A DNA stretch of 64,000 nucleotides from NCBI RefSeq assembly GCF_014805825.1, contig NZ_CP061941.1, forward strand, positions 620,001 through 684,000, given 5' to 3'. The DNA is from Marinomonas algicola. Its GTDB lineage: Bacteria; Pseudomonadota; Gammaproteobacteria; Pseudomonadales; Marinomonadaceae. Under the pieces are notes generated by a model, which ran no database searches, was not told the DNA's origin, and saw nothing but the letters and a program-made list of their open reading frames with translations. The translations under genes and the position numbers were made by a program. Below, in pieces: positions 29,318 through 38,231 of the stretch (positions within the stretch are counted from its first letter, which is position 1; the number at the start of each line of letters is the position of its first letter).

Positions 29318-30931
29318 ATGAAAGTGTGGCCAACCCCCATATTTTACGCACTGGCATTAGCGTCGTTCTTAATTTTCTTTAGTCAATACAGTGCCTTATC
29401 CTGGGGGACCTTCTCTGACGACGACACTCATATGTCACAACTTTCTCTGTCTTACGGTTGGTTTGCGCCTTATTTCACTCCGGAAGTGTATCAACAACTT
29501 TCTATTGTTCATTTTACCCCTGTTGTATTGACACTCTATAAAGCCGTTTTGACTTGGTTTGGTTTTAATAATGTGGCGTTTATTATTGTGCAGCTAACGT
29601 TAATCTCTCTTATTGGCTTTACTTCAGCGTACTTATGTTCCAAAAAAACACAAAATGGCCTTGCTGGCTTTGCGTGTTTATTGCTCATATACAGCAACAT
29701 GAGTGTGTTCCCTATGATTAGTCGTTTTTATACTGTCCACTATTTGCTAGGTGCTCTTCTATCGGTGGTCATTTTATTGCTCGTCTATCGAGCTTGGTAT
29801 GCCAACAAACTCAATAATTATGTTTTTTTAACGTCGCTTTTTATGCTTTCGTTCTTTGCTTTATTAAGTAAAGAAATTTATATCATGTTAATCCCTTTAC
29901 TGTGGTGTGTATTTTGGCGGATAAAAGCATGGAAGGCTTTTGCTCTAGTGAGTGTGTCGTTACTCACGTATTTCTGCTTACGTTTTTATATGCTTGGCGT
30001 TTCAGCTGATGGACGGGATGGGGAGGGCTTTGTTAGCAGCCTGTTGTCCTTATCGCTTGACTCTTGGATACGCTTTCTGGCCTGGTATGTAACGAATAAA
30101 TGGCTAATTTGTCTTGCGGCTTTTATGGCGCTATTTTTTGCACCCAAAAAAATGCTTATCTACACCATGATGGCGGGTCTGTTTGCGGCACCATCTTTAG
30201 CTGCGCCGCATGCTTTTCAACATCCTGAGCTTCATGGGGACAGAGTTTTTTTTATGTTCGATTTGGCGCTTTCAATGGCCTCTATCCTAGCTGTTTTTTC
30301 AAGTGATAAGACGCGTATTCAGAGGCCATTGGCGCTTCAATATGGGGCGATTTGCCTGCCTTTAATGGCTTTGGTTTTTATCCAGCGCCATGAGCTTGTC
30401 TTATTTTCAAAAAGCCAAACCAGTACGCCATGGTATTTCATTAATGAGCAACTAATGCATCGGCTTGAAAAAAGACCAACCGTCGTGTTGACGCCTTTGG
30501 GTTATCTTCAAGGAGAAATCATGAATATATACAGGCTTTTGGGAAATGATTGGTTAGAAATAACGCAAAACTGCCAACAATTCATGGAGCAAGCGACGTT
30601 AAGTACAGCAACGTCATTTTTGGCATTTGATCAAGCCGGTCAAAGTATCTCTGTAACGCAAGTCCAGAAAAATTGCCAGCCAAGCCAGAATCACGTTAAT
30701 ATAAAAAAACCGCCTACTTTTGAGGACGGTGTCTTGTCTTGGTCTCTTGATTCTTCCAATGCAGAATCGGTTGGTATTTTGTTTCCTGATAGAGGCATTG
30801 CTGTTGGTGCGGCGGTATTCAAACAACGGCTGGTAAGGCCCAAGCCAAACGAAACCTATCAAGTCTATAAAAGAGAGCATGGGAACTCATGGTGGTTTTC
30901 AGACATAATGGCAATACAGGTTATTGAATAA
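29318..30931 (+). CDS. Polytopic membrane protein, putative GT-C glycosyltransferase
   Basis: About 537 residues with 9-11 membrane helices followed by a soluble C-terminal part (from about residue 370). After the first helix is WGTFSDDDTHMSQLS, an acidic cluster placed like the GT-C catalytic loop. I do not recognise a named family. The start at ATG 29318 (MKVWPTP) gives a clean first helix; an upstream GTG at 29297 is possible. It lies between two polyprenyl-phosphate GT2 genes, consistent with use of their products. Confidence 0.55.
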   Translation: MKVWPTPIFYALALASFLIFFSQYSALSWGTFSDDDTHMSQLSLSYGWFAPYFTPEVYQQLSIVHFTPVVLTLYKAVLTWFGFNNVAFIIVQLTLISLIGFTSAYLCSKKTQNGLAGFACLLLIYSNMSVFPMISRFYTVHYLLGALLSVVILLLVYRAWYANKLNNYVFLTSLFMLSFFALLSKEIYIMLIPLLWCVFWRIKAWKAFALVSVSLLTYFCLRFYMLGVSADGRDGEGFVSSLLSLSLDSWIRFLAWYVTNKWLICLAAFMALFFAPKKMLIYTMMAGLFAAPSLAAPHAFQHPELHGDRVFFMFDLALSMASILAVFSSDKTRIQRPLALQYGAICLPLMALVFIQRHELVLFSKSQTSTPWYFINEQLMHRLEKRPTVVLTPLGYLQGEIMNIYRLLGNDWLEITQNCQQFMEQATLSTATSFLAFDQAGQSISVTQVQKNCQPSQNHVNIKKPPTFEDGVLSWSLDSSNAESVGILFPDRGIAVGAAVFKQRLVRPKPNETYQVYKREHGNSWWFSDIMAIQVIE

Positions 30932-31037
30932 TTAAGGTGAGTGTTAGTAAAAACGTCACTCCCCAAAAGGCTTTTTATGCGAATCAACTGGTTCGTAAAA
31001 GTCATCATTCTGATTTAAGAGAACCCATTTTCTGTAT

Positions 31038-31997
31038 ATGAAAAAAATCACGATTCTTTGTCCCGCGTTTAATGAAGAAGCTGGCATTCAGTCCTTTCTT
31101 TCAGTACTAGACAGTACGCTAGAACCATTGTCTGCAAACTACCTGTTCCATGTCGTTATTTTAAATGACGGCTCTACAGATAAAACGGCGATGGCTGTCA
31201 GTCAATATGACGCCAAAAACCTTTCTATTACCTTATGCAATTTTACTCGAAACTTTGGAAAAGAAGCGGCAATTTATGCGGGCTTAGAGCGTTACTCCTC
31301 GGATGCCTATATTGTGATGGATACCGATTTACAGCATCCGCCAAGCTTAATTCCTCAAATGCTAGAATATTGGGAGCAAGGTTTCAAAGTGGTTGAATCG
31401 GTTAAAAGCGCACGTGGTAAAGAGTCTTTGCTCTATAAACTCTTTAGTACGGCTTTTTATAGAGGGCTAAGTCTACTAAGCTCTTTAGAGTTAGAAAATC
31501 ACAGCGACTATAAACTACTGGATAATGAGATAGCCGAACACATTAATAAACTACCGGAAAAGCAACGGTTTTTTCGCGGCTTGGTCGAATGGCTGGGGTT
31601 TCCGAGTGTTCAAATTCCCTTTACGGTTCCAGAAAGAGAAGGGGACAGCTCTTCTTGGAGCGCATTAGGTCTATTCAAATACTCTATTCATAACATTGTT
31701 TCTTTTACGTCTGCCCCTTTACATCTAGTAACGCTAATTGGTTTTTTAATGTTAATCATTAGCAGTATTATAGGCAGTGTATCACTATATCAATGGGTTA
31801 TAGGCGTTGCCGTGACAGGCTTTACCACGGTGATATTGCTACTGCTCTTTATCGGCAGCATACTCATGATTAGTTTGGGCTTAATTGGCCTCTATCTTGC
31901 TAAAATCTACGATGAAATTAAAGCACGACCAACCTACCTTGTTCAAAATGAAATCAACTACCCTCTGAAACAGAGAAGCCAGGAGGAGAGTCCGTAA
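31038..31997 (+). CDS. GT2 polyprenyl-phosphate glycosyltransferase (GtrB-like)
   Basis: A 319-residue protein with TILCPAFNEEAGI, VILNDGSTDKT, TRNFGKEAAIYAGLE and VMDTDLQHPPSLIP, the characteristic GtrB/bactoprenol glucosyltransferase series, and two C-terminal helices (LVTLIGFLMLIISSIIGSVS and a second near residues 255-285). It should transfer a sugar, classically glucose, from a nucleotide donor to undecaprenyl phosphate. Second such enzyme in the window, implying two different lipid-linked sugars. Confidence 0.9.
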   Translation: MKKITILCPAFNEEAGIQSFLSVLDSTLEPLSANYLFHVVILNDGSTDKTAMAVSQYDAKNLSITLCNFTRNFGKEAAIYAGLERYSSDAYIVMDTDLQHPPSLIPQMLEYWEQGFKVVESVKSARGKESLLYKLFSTAFYRGLSLLSSLELENHSDYKLLDNEIAEHINKLPEKQRFFRGLVEWLGFPSVQIPFTVPEREGDSSSWSALGLFKYSIHNIVSFTSAPLHLVTLIGFLMLIISSIIGSVSLYQWVIGVAVTGFTTVILLLLFIGSILMISLGLIGLYLAKIYDEIKARPTYLVQNEINYPLKQRSQEESP

Positions 31998-32176
31998 TCC
32001 AGTTACGCTTCAAACACGCATTTTCATTCTCGATGAGGTCGCCGATAGACTCCTTGCACGGATCCTAAATTTTTGCAGATAAAGAGGACACTTATTGTTC
32101 TCTTCAGCACAATAAATACAGGCGATTTATTCTCGTTTCAGGTACAATCAAGCCTTTATTTTTTGAGGGATGGGTC

Positions 32177-33259
32177 GTGAAAATACTAATCACTGGCGGT
32201 GCGGGTTTTATTGGAAGTGCATTGGTTAGATATATACTTTCAGAAACTCAACACAGCGTTATTAATGTCGATAAATTAACCTATGCAGGCAACCTTAATT
32301 CTATCCCTGACGCGTTACAAAGCAAAGATAGATATCGTTTTGAGCAATTGGATATTTGCGATTCGACCGCGATACGTAAGGTGCTTCAAGAGACTCAACC
32401 CACGGTTATAATGCATTTAGCGGCCGAAAGTCATGTAGATCGCTCCATTGATGGCCCTGGTGATTTTATGCAGACGAATATCATGGGGACGTTTGTTCTA
32501 CTAGAAGAAGCCAGGCAGTATTGGTCTACCCTAGAAGGGGCGGCCAAAGCCGATTTTCGTTTCCATCACATATCAACAGATGAAGTGTATGGTGATTTGC
32601 CTCACCCGGATGACGTTCAAGGTGAGTTGCCTCTTTTTACTGAGTCTACCTCTTATGCACCAAGCTCTCCTTATTCAGCCAGTAAAGCCAGTTCTGACCA
32701 CTTAGTACGAGCGTGGCAGCGAACCTATGGCTTACCTACCATCATTACGAATTGTTCTAATAATTATGGCCCTTATCACTTTCCTGAAAAGCTGGTGCCG
32801 CATATCATTTTAAATGCACTGGCGGGCAAACCTTTACCTGTGTATGGAAATGGTTCGCAAATTCGTGACTGGTTGTATGTAGAAGATCATGCAAGAGCGT
32901 TATTTACCGTAGTGACACAAGGTAAAATAGGTGAGACATACAACATTGGCGGCCATAATGAAAAACGCAATATCGAAGTGGTACGGACCATCTGTGCATT
33001 ATTAGAAGACATGGTTCCCACTAAGCCTGCAGGTGTCGATCATTATCAAGATTTGATAACATTCGTGCAAGATCGTCCAGGTCACGACGCCAGATACGCC
33101 ATTGATGCCAGCAAGATGTCCGCAGAATTAGATTGGGCACCGCAAGAGACGTTTGAATCCGGCATTAAAAAAACCGTCCAATGGTATTTAGATAATGCCA
33201 CTTGGTGGCAACAAGTATTGAATGGCGAATACCAATTAGACCGTTTAGGTAAAGAATAA
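32177..33259 (+). CDS. rfbB: dTDP-glucose 4,6-dehydratase
   Basis: A 360-residue SDR enzyme starting at GTG. NAD motif TGGAGFIGSALVRY, HLAAESHVDRSIDGP, FHHISTDEVYGDLP with the catalytic Thr-Asp-Glu, and YSASKASSDHLVRAW with Tyr and Lys are all present. It forms dTDP-4-keto-6-deoxyglucose, the second step to dTDP-L-rhamnose. First gene of a tight rfbBACD operon; a 180-base upstream gap should hold its promoter. Confidence 0.97.
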   Translation: MKILITGGAGFIGSALVRYILSETQHSVINVDKLTYAGNLNSIPDALQSKDRYRFEQLDICDSTAIRKVLQETQPTVIMHLAAESHVDRSIDGPGDFMQTNIMGTFVLLEEARQYWSTLEGAAKADFRFHHISTDEVYGDLPHPDDVQGELPLFTESTSYAPSSPYSASKASSDHLVRAWQRTYGLPTIITNCSNNYGPYHFPEKLVPHIILNALAGKPLPVYGNGSQIRDWLYVEDHARALFTVVTQGKIGETYNIGGHNEKRNIEVVRTICALLEDMVPTKPAGVDHYQDLITFVQDRPGHDARYAIDASKMSAELDWAPQETFESGIKKTVQWYLDNATWWQQVLNGEYQLDRLGKE

Positions 33260-33274
33260 TTCTAAGGTGAAAAC

Positions 33275-34156
33275 GTGAAGAATCGTAAAGGTATTATTTT
33301 AGCGGGAGGGAGTGGTACCAGGTTGCACCCGCTTACATTAGGTTGCTCAAAGCAACTGATGCCAATCTATGACAAACCAATGATTTATTATCCGCTTTCC
33401 GTGTTGATGTTGGCTGGTATTCGTGAAGTCTTGATTATAACAACCCCAGAAGATCAGCAAAATTTCAAGAAAGTGCTCGGTGATGGGCAGCAATTTGGTA
33501 TGTCTTTAGAGTATGCCGTGCAACCTTCGCCAGATGGATTAGCGCAAGCGTTTATTATCGGTGAAGAATTCATAGGAGAAGATAATGTCGCGCTATTATT
33601 AGGCGATAATATTTTCTTCGGTCAACGCTTTTCAGAAATACTTCAAGAATCGACTGAGCAGCAGACAGGCGCCACCGTCTTTGGTTACCATGTGACCGAC
33701 CCTGAGCGTTTTGGTGTGGTCGAATTTGATGACAAGGGAAACGTTTTGAGCATCGAAGAAAAGCCACAAGAGCCACGTTCTCAATACGCTGTGACGGGCA
33801 TGTATTTTTATGATAACGATGTGATTGACATTGCCAAGACGATCAAGCCTTCTTCTCGTGGAGAGCTGGAAATTACCGATATTAATTTAGCGTATTTGAA
33901 ACGCGGTGATTTAAAGGTGTCGTTATTGGGACGAGGCTTTGCATGGCTAGACACGGGAACGCATGACGCCTTACTGGAAGCAGGGCAGTTTGTGCAAACC
34001 GTTGAGCATCGCCAAGGCTTAAAAGTCGCCTGCCTTGAAGAAATTGCGTTCTTAAAAAAATGGATTACCAAAGAACAATTAATTGAAGCGGGTACGCAAT
34101 TACAGAAAACCGGCTATGGTCAATATCTATTGAAAATTGCCAACGGCTACCGATAA
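33275..34156 (+). CDS. rfbA: Glucose-1-phosphate thymidylyltransferase
   Basis: A 293-residue nucleotidyltransferase with ILAGGSGTRLHPLTLGCSKQ, PIYDKPMIYYPLSVLMLAGI, QPSPDGLAQAF and LLLGDNIFFGQ. It makes dTDP-glucose, the first step to dTDP-L-rhamnose. GTG start 15 bases after rfbB, AAGGTG before it. Confidence 0.97.
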   Translation: MKNRKGIILAGGSGTRLHPLTLGCSKQLMPIYDKPMIYYPLSVLMLAGIREVLIITTPEDQQNFKKVLGDGQQFGMSLEYAVQPSPDGLAQAFIIGEEFIGEDNVALLLGDNIFFGQRFSEILQESTEQQTGATVFGYHVTDPERFGVVEFDDKGNVLSIEEKPQEPRSQYAVTGMYFYDNDVIDIAKTIKPSSRGELEITDINLAYLKRGDLKVSLLGRGFAWLDTGTHDALLEAGQFVQTVEHRQGLKVACLEEIAFLKKWITKEQLIEAGTQLQKTGYGQYLLKIANGYR

Positions 34157-34173
34157 ACAAACGGGAAAAAATA

Positions 34174-34707
34174 ATGCAAGTAACCAAAACAGCCGTAGAC
34201 GGAGTGTTAATTATCGAGCCAAACGTGTTCGGTGATGAAAGAGGCTTCTTCTTAGAAAGCTTTCAAGAATCCCGTTATCAAGAGTTGTGTGGCATCACCG
34301 ATCGTTTCGTGCAGGACAACCATTCGCGTTCAGGCAAAAACGTACTCAGAGGCCTTCACTTTCAAAAATCAAAGCCCCAAGGCAAATTGGTTCGAGTCGT
34401 TCGAGGGGAAGTGTTTGACGTTGCGGTCGACATTCGAAAAGGCTCTCCGACCTATGGTCAGTGGGCTGGAGTGATGTTATCCGAAGAGAATAAAAAACAA
34501 TTTTGGGTGCCACCTGGTTTAGCGCATGGTTTTGTGGTGTTGTCAGAGGTCGCCGATTTTGAATACAAGTGCACAGATTATTATGATCCCAGTGACGAGG
34601 GATGCCTTATTTGGGATGACCCTACGGTCGCGATTGAATGGCCTAAGGGAATTCGCCCTGTTTTATCAGAGAAAGACAAATTAGGTTTAAATTTCGTTGA
34701 TTTATAA
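34174..34707 (+). CDS. rfbC: dTDP-4-dehydrorhamnose 3,5-epimerase
   Basis: A 177-residue cupin epimerase: DERGFFLESFQES, VQDNHSRSGKNVLRGLHFQ (catalytic His in LRGLHFQ), VRGEVFDVAVDIRKGSPTYG, and PPGLAHGFVVLSE. It acts between rfbB and rfbD in dTDP-L-rhamnose synthesis. Starts 17 bases after rfbA. Confidence 0.96.
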   Translation: MQVTKTAVDGVLIIEPNVFGDERGFFLESFQESRYQELCGITDRFVQDNHSRSGKNVLRGLHFQKSKPQGKLVRVVRGEVFDVAVDIRKGSPTYGQWAGVMLSEENKKQFWVPPGLAHGFVVLSEVADFEYKCTDYYDPSDEGCLIWDDPTVAIEWPKGIRPVLSEKDKLGLNFVDL

Positions 34708-34755
34708 TGGTTATAAATCAAGAATGTTGGTGTATTAAACTTCAGAGACAGTGGT

Positions 34756-35631
34756 ATGAGAATCTTACTAATAGGTAAAAATGGTCAATTAGGTCGCTCT
34801 GTCACAGAGCAATTCAATTTATCTAATGTGGATAATATGGAATTAGTTTCATACGACTCGTCTGAATTTGATATCACTAATAAAGCGCAAATGGCACATC
34901 GAATTTTACAAGATAAACCCAATGTTATTATTAATGCCTCGGCTTACACTAAGGTTGACCTAGCGGAATCGGAATGTAAAGAGGCCGATAAGGTTAATCA
35001 TCTCGGTGTGAAGGCGTTAGGAGAAGTGGCGGCGGCTCATACTATTCCAGTCATCCATGTGTCGACAGATTATGTGTTTGATGGTGACGCTGTATTTCCT
35101 TACAAACCAGACGATTCAACAAACCCTCAAAGCGTCTATGGTAAAACAAAGCTAGCAGGTGAAGACGCCTTACAGCAAGTAAACCCTCAGCACCTTATTA
35201 TTAGAACCGCTTGGGTATTCAGCGAGTTTGGTAATAACTTTGTTAAAACCATGGTTCGCCTATCCGATAAAGAAGAATTGAGTGTGGTGGCCGATCAATA
35301 TGGTTGCCCTACCTACGCCGGTGATTTAGCTAACTGTTTATTAACCTTATGTCAGGCAATCCAGGTTAATGAAGTCCAATGGGGTGTATATCATTTTGGA
35401 GGGGATGCAGAAACCAGCTGGCATGGGTTTGCAAAGACGATTTTTTCTATTGCACAGAGCCAAAACCGTATTAAATCAGCCCCAAAAGTCAAGGCGATTA
35501 GTACTGAGGAATACCCGACCCCGGCTTCAAGGCCTCAGTATTCATCATTAGATTGCCAAAAATTAGCGGTATATGGTATTCAGCCTTCAAATTGGCGTCT
35601 AGCACTAGTTAACATTTTACCTAGCGTTTAA
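34756..35631 (+). CDS. rfbD: dTDP-4-dehydrorhamnose reductase
   Basis: A 291-residue SDR-type reductase: LLIGKNGQLGRSV, INASAYTKVDLAESE, VHVSTDYVFDGD, SVYGKTKLAGED with Tyr and Lys, and RTAWVFSEFGNNFVKTM. It completes dTDP-L-rhamnose. Gene order is B-A-C-D here. The next gene is a rhamnosyltransferase-like GT2. Confidence 0.96.
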   Translation: MRILLIGKNGQLGRSVTEQFNLSNVDNMELVSYDSSEFDITNKAQMAHRILQDKPNVIINASAYTKVDLAESECKEADKVNHLGVKALGEVAAAHTIPVIHVSTDYVFDGDAVFPYKPDDSTNPQSVYGKTKLAGEDALQQVNPQHLIIRTAWVFSEFGNNFVKTMVRLSDKEELSVVADQYGCPTYAGDLANCLLTLCQAIQVNEVQWGVYHFGGDAETSWHGFAKTIFSIAQSQNRIKSAPKVKAISTEEYPTPASRPQYSSLDCQKLAVYGIQPSNWRLALVNILPSV

Positions 35632-35695
35632 CCGAAATGATCTTTTTTAGCCTCTCTATTTTGCTTGTTCAGCTGCGTTTTATAAAGGGGACGAT

Positions 35696-36673
35696 ATGAC
35701 CGTAGGTGAACCTAACATAGAGAGACACAACTCTTATCTGCCATTTTCGATTGTCATACCGACCTATAATGCCGGACCATTATTTAAACACGTTGTGGAT
35801 AGTATTCTTAGATCGAGCCAACGACCTGAGAAAGTCCTAGTCATAGATTCAAGTTCAATTGACGCAACAGCACAGATTGCAATTGATGCAGGGTTTGAGT
35901 TGATGAGTATCCCTCAGGCTGAGTTTGATCATGGTGGGACTCGTAATTTAGCCTTATCTAAGGTCAATACAGAGGTTGTTCTGTTTATGACACAAGACGC
36001 CATTCTGCAGCATGAAAATACTCTATTACGTTTGTTAGTATCGTTTGAAAACACTCAAGTTACCGCGGCCTATGGGCGTCAGTTGCCCCACTTGAATGCT
36101 AAACCATTGGGTGCATTTGCAAGATTACATAACTATCCAGAGGACGGTTATCTTACGAGTTTAGAGTCGAGCCGTCCTAAGGGTATCCAGAAAATTTTTA
36201 TGTCTAATTCTTTTGCGGCCTATCGTTATTCGTCGCTTCAAGCTGTTGGTGGCTTTCCTGAGAAGCTAATATTAGGTGAAGATTCCTATTTGGCTGGAAA
36301 GTTGCTTTTGGCTGGTGGCAAAATAGAGTATGTGAGTGAGGCGTGTGTGCAGCACTCTCATAATTATTCGTTAACAGAGGAATTTAAGCGTTATTTTGAT
36401 ATAGGTGTTTTTCATAGAGAGCAGCATTGGTTGTTAGAGACATTTGGAACGCCAGAAAAAATGGGTTTTCAGTTTGCTATTAAGCAAACCCATTTTTTAA
36501 TTCGTCATAAACGGGCGTATTTGATACCCTATTCAGGGCTTTCTCTGGTCGCAAAATACCTTGGTTATCGCTTGGGAAGGTCATATCGGTCTTTGCCACA
36601 TAACGTCAATGTCCTTTGCTCAATGCATAAGAAATACTGGCATAATAAATCGACTTCCAAGCCGTCAAATTAA
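35696..36673 (+). CDS. GT2 glycosyltransferase, probably rhamnosyltransferase
   Basis: A 325-residue GT2 enzyme with SIVIPTYNAGPLF, VLVIDSSSIDAT, FDHGGTRNLALSK, and FMTQDAILQ in place of the usual DxD region. The DHGGTRN block is common in rhamnosyltransferases encoded beside dTDP-rhamnose genes, which fits its position straight after rfbD. Linkage and acceptor cannot be told. Likely in the rfb operon; it converges on the TPR-barrel gene. Confidence 0.85.
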   Translation: MTVGEPNIERHNSYLPFSIVIPTYNAGPLFKHVVDSILRSSQRPEKVLVIDSSSIDATAQIAIDAGFELMSIPQAEFDHGGTRNLALSKVNTEVVLFMTQDAILQHENTLLRLLVSFENTQVTAAYGRQLPHLNAKPLGAFARLHNYPEDGYLTSLESSRPKGIQKIFMSNSFAAYRYSSLQAVGGFPEKLILGEDSYLAGKLLLAGGKIEYVSEACVQHSHNYSLTEEFKRYFDIGVFHREQHWLLETFGTPEKMGFQFAIKQTHFLIRHKRAYLIPYSGLSLVAKYLGYRLGRSYRSLPHNVNVLCSMHKKYWHNKSTSKPSN

Positions 36674-36676
36674 ACG

Positions 36677-38056
36677 TTAAAAGCTAAACGTTAAACCAAT
36701 GTCTGCGCTTTTAGACTCTGTCTCAAACAAGGATAGATTGCTGCTTTGTTCTTGATAGTAAACGCCAGATTGCAGCATAAGGCTATTGGTTAGTGGATAG
36801 AAGAAACGCAAAGACGCGTTCGTTGTGTTCGTATTTCGTGTCTCATTGTTGCTTAAAAGGGGATTATACCCTTTTTCATCTTCTGTGGATGTGAAAGATA
36901 CCTCAGATAAGAAGATGCCTTTCCCTAGGTTTTTTTTCCATTGCAAATTGACTTCTTTAATAAGTCGGTCACCACCAGGTCTGTTCTGTAATGACTCGTT
37001 GTGGGCCATGGAAAAAGAAAAATCAATTTGGTTGTTGGCTGGCCCACAAACAGCGCCCCATTTAAATTCTAAATCGGCTTCGTTAGATTGTGACTGATCA
37101 GGAAAGTACAAAGAGCTGAGTTCAGTGGCCACATAGGTGGAGCAACTTTCTTGTTTCCAGTAGCGATTAGCGCGGCTTGAAGAAGATAGGTAAAGGCCTT
37201 TTCCACCAAAAAAAATGTATTGTGAATCGATATCCCAAATAAAGGATCCATCTTCTAAAATTCGCTCTCTTTCATAGGATACGCCAACAGATTCAGTATC
37301 GACGCGCTCTAAGTCACTTAATCGACTGGCGGCACTAATGGATAAACGGCTTACCCCATTTTCCGTTAAGGCCGTCCTGTGCGTCGAGGCATTAATTCCT
37401 TTATAGTTTCCTGGTATCGGTCTAGAGTTCTTGTCGAGCCTAACGATTATGTCACGATCATCAAAGGTAAGAATTAAATCCTTTAGGTTAGCAACCCCGT
37501 TCAGGTTATTGTGATAACCGCTTGATAAGGCAATCTTATTTTGCCAATGGACTCTTTGTTGGTTCCATGTCTTCCCACGTTCTGTTAACGGTTCTCGTAA
37601 ATAGCTCGGGAGATCCTCACGATTAAGTACCTGCTGATTCACTTGTATCGCAGCCAGCAGTTGATCCGAGAGATACAGTGCTTCAGCGTAATCTATCAGG
37701 GCACTTCCATTATTTGGGTCAATCAATAAGGCTCTCTCTAAGTTCTCAATTGATTGTGCCGTCAGTCCTGAATGCAATAGAGACGCGCCATATAAGGCAA
37801 AAAAAGCCGAGTCATTTAAACAGAGGTCGAGCTGCCTGCCAAGTTGGTGTCTAAGGTCAATCCACTCCTCAGTTGTTGGCTGGGCATGAATGTTTGGTAA
37901 TGTTGGGCAAGAGGCATGGCCCTTTGTAGAGGTATCGGCGAATAAGGCTGACGAATTGAAGCCTAGGCCAATGGTCACCGTGATTGCCCCAAATAAAGAG
38001 TGGCAACTGAAATAACGAAAAAAATGATGTTTTAATAAATGAGGCGGCTTCTGCAT
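36677..38056 (-). CDS. Secreted TPR protein with predicted outer-membrane beta-barrel
   Basis: A 459-residue protein with a signal region ending near SSALFADT, TPR-like helices at about 55-170 (NDSAFFALYGASLLHSGLTA, LERALLIDPNNGSALIDYAE), then a C-terminal half of amphipathic strands ending in ADIGLTFSF, the terminal Phe signature of outer-membrane barrels. A TPR domain followed by a barrel is the layout of Slam-type translocators, but I cannot confirm that family. It lies downstream of CHASE2-cyclase and FecR genes on the same strand with a 175-base gap. Confidence 0.65.
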   Translation of the reverse strand: MQKPPHLLKHHFFRYFSCHSLFGAITVTIGLGFNSSALFADTSTKGHASCPTLPNIHAQPTTEEWIDLRHQLGRQLDLCLNDSAFFALYGASLLHSGLTAQSIENLERALLIDPNNGSALIDYAEALYLSDQLLAAIQVNQQVLNREDLPSYLREPLTERGKTWNQQRVHWQNKIALSSGYHNNLNGVANLKDLILTFDDRDIIVRLDKNSRPIPGNYKGINASTHRTALTENGVSRLSISAASRLSDLERVDTESVGVSYERERILEDGSFIWDIDSQYIFFGGKGLYLSSSSRANRYWKQESCSTYVATELSSLYFPDQSQSNEADLEFKWGAVCGPANNQIDFSFSMAHNESLQNRPGGDRLIKEVNLQWKKNLGKGIFLSEVSFTSTEDEKGYNPLLSNNETRNTNTTNASLRFFYPLTNSLMLQSGVYYQEQSSNLSLFETESKSADIGLTFSF

Positions 38057-38231
38057 AATGACGAATTATCCCGTAATCATGCCTAGTAGGTAAACAAAAA
38101 AATCGTAAGATGTGGAAAAATCTAAAGAAAATGTTAAGCCAATAAGAAAAGGAGTGGAATACATCTGTTTATAATCACTCTGGCGGTGAGATTATAACAA
38201 TGAAACCCGTCTTTAAATAAGTTGGTTAGGG

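Noticed and set aside
32000..32176. JUMPStart/ops element upstream of rfbB
   Set aside because: No match to the conserved ops core GGCGGTAGC was found in this gap.
36664..36692. Terminator between the rhamnosyltransferase-like and TPR-barrel genes
   Set aside because: AAACGTTAAA occurs twice but as a direct repeat over the stop codons; no stable hairpin with T-tract is formed.
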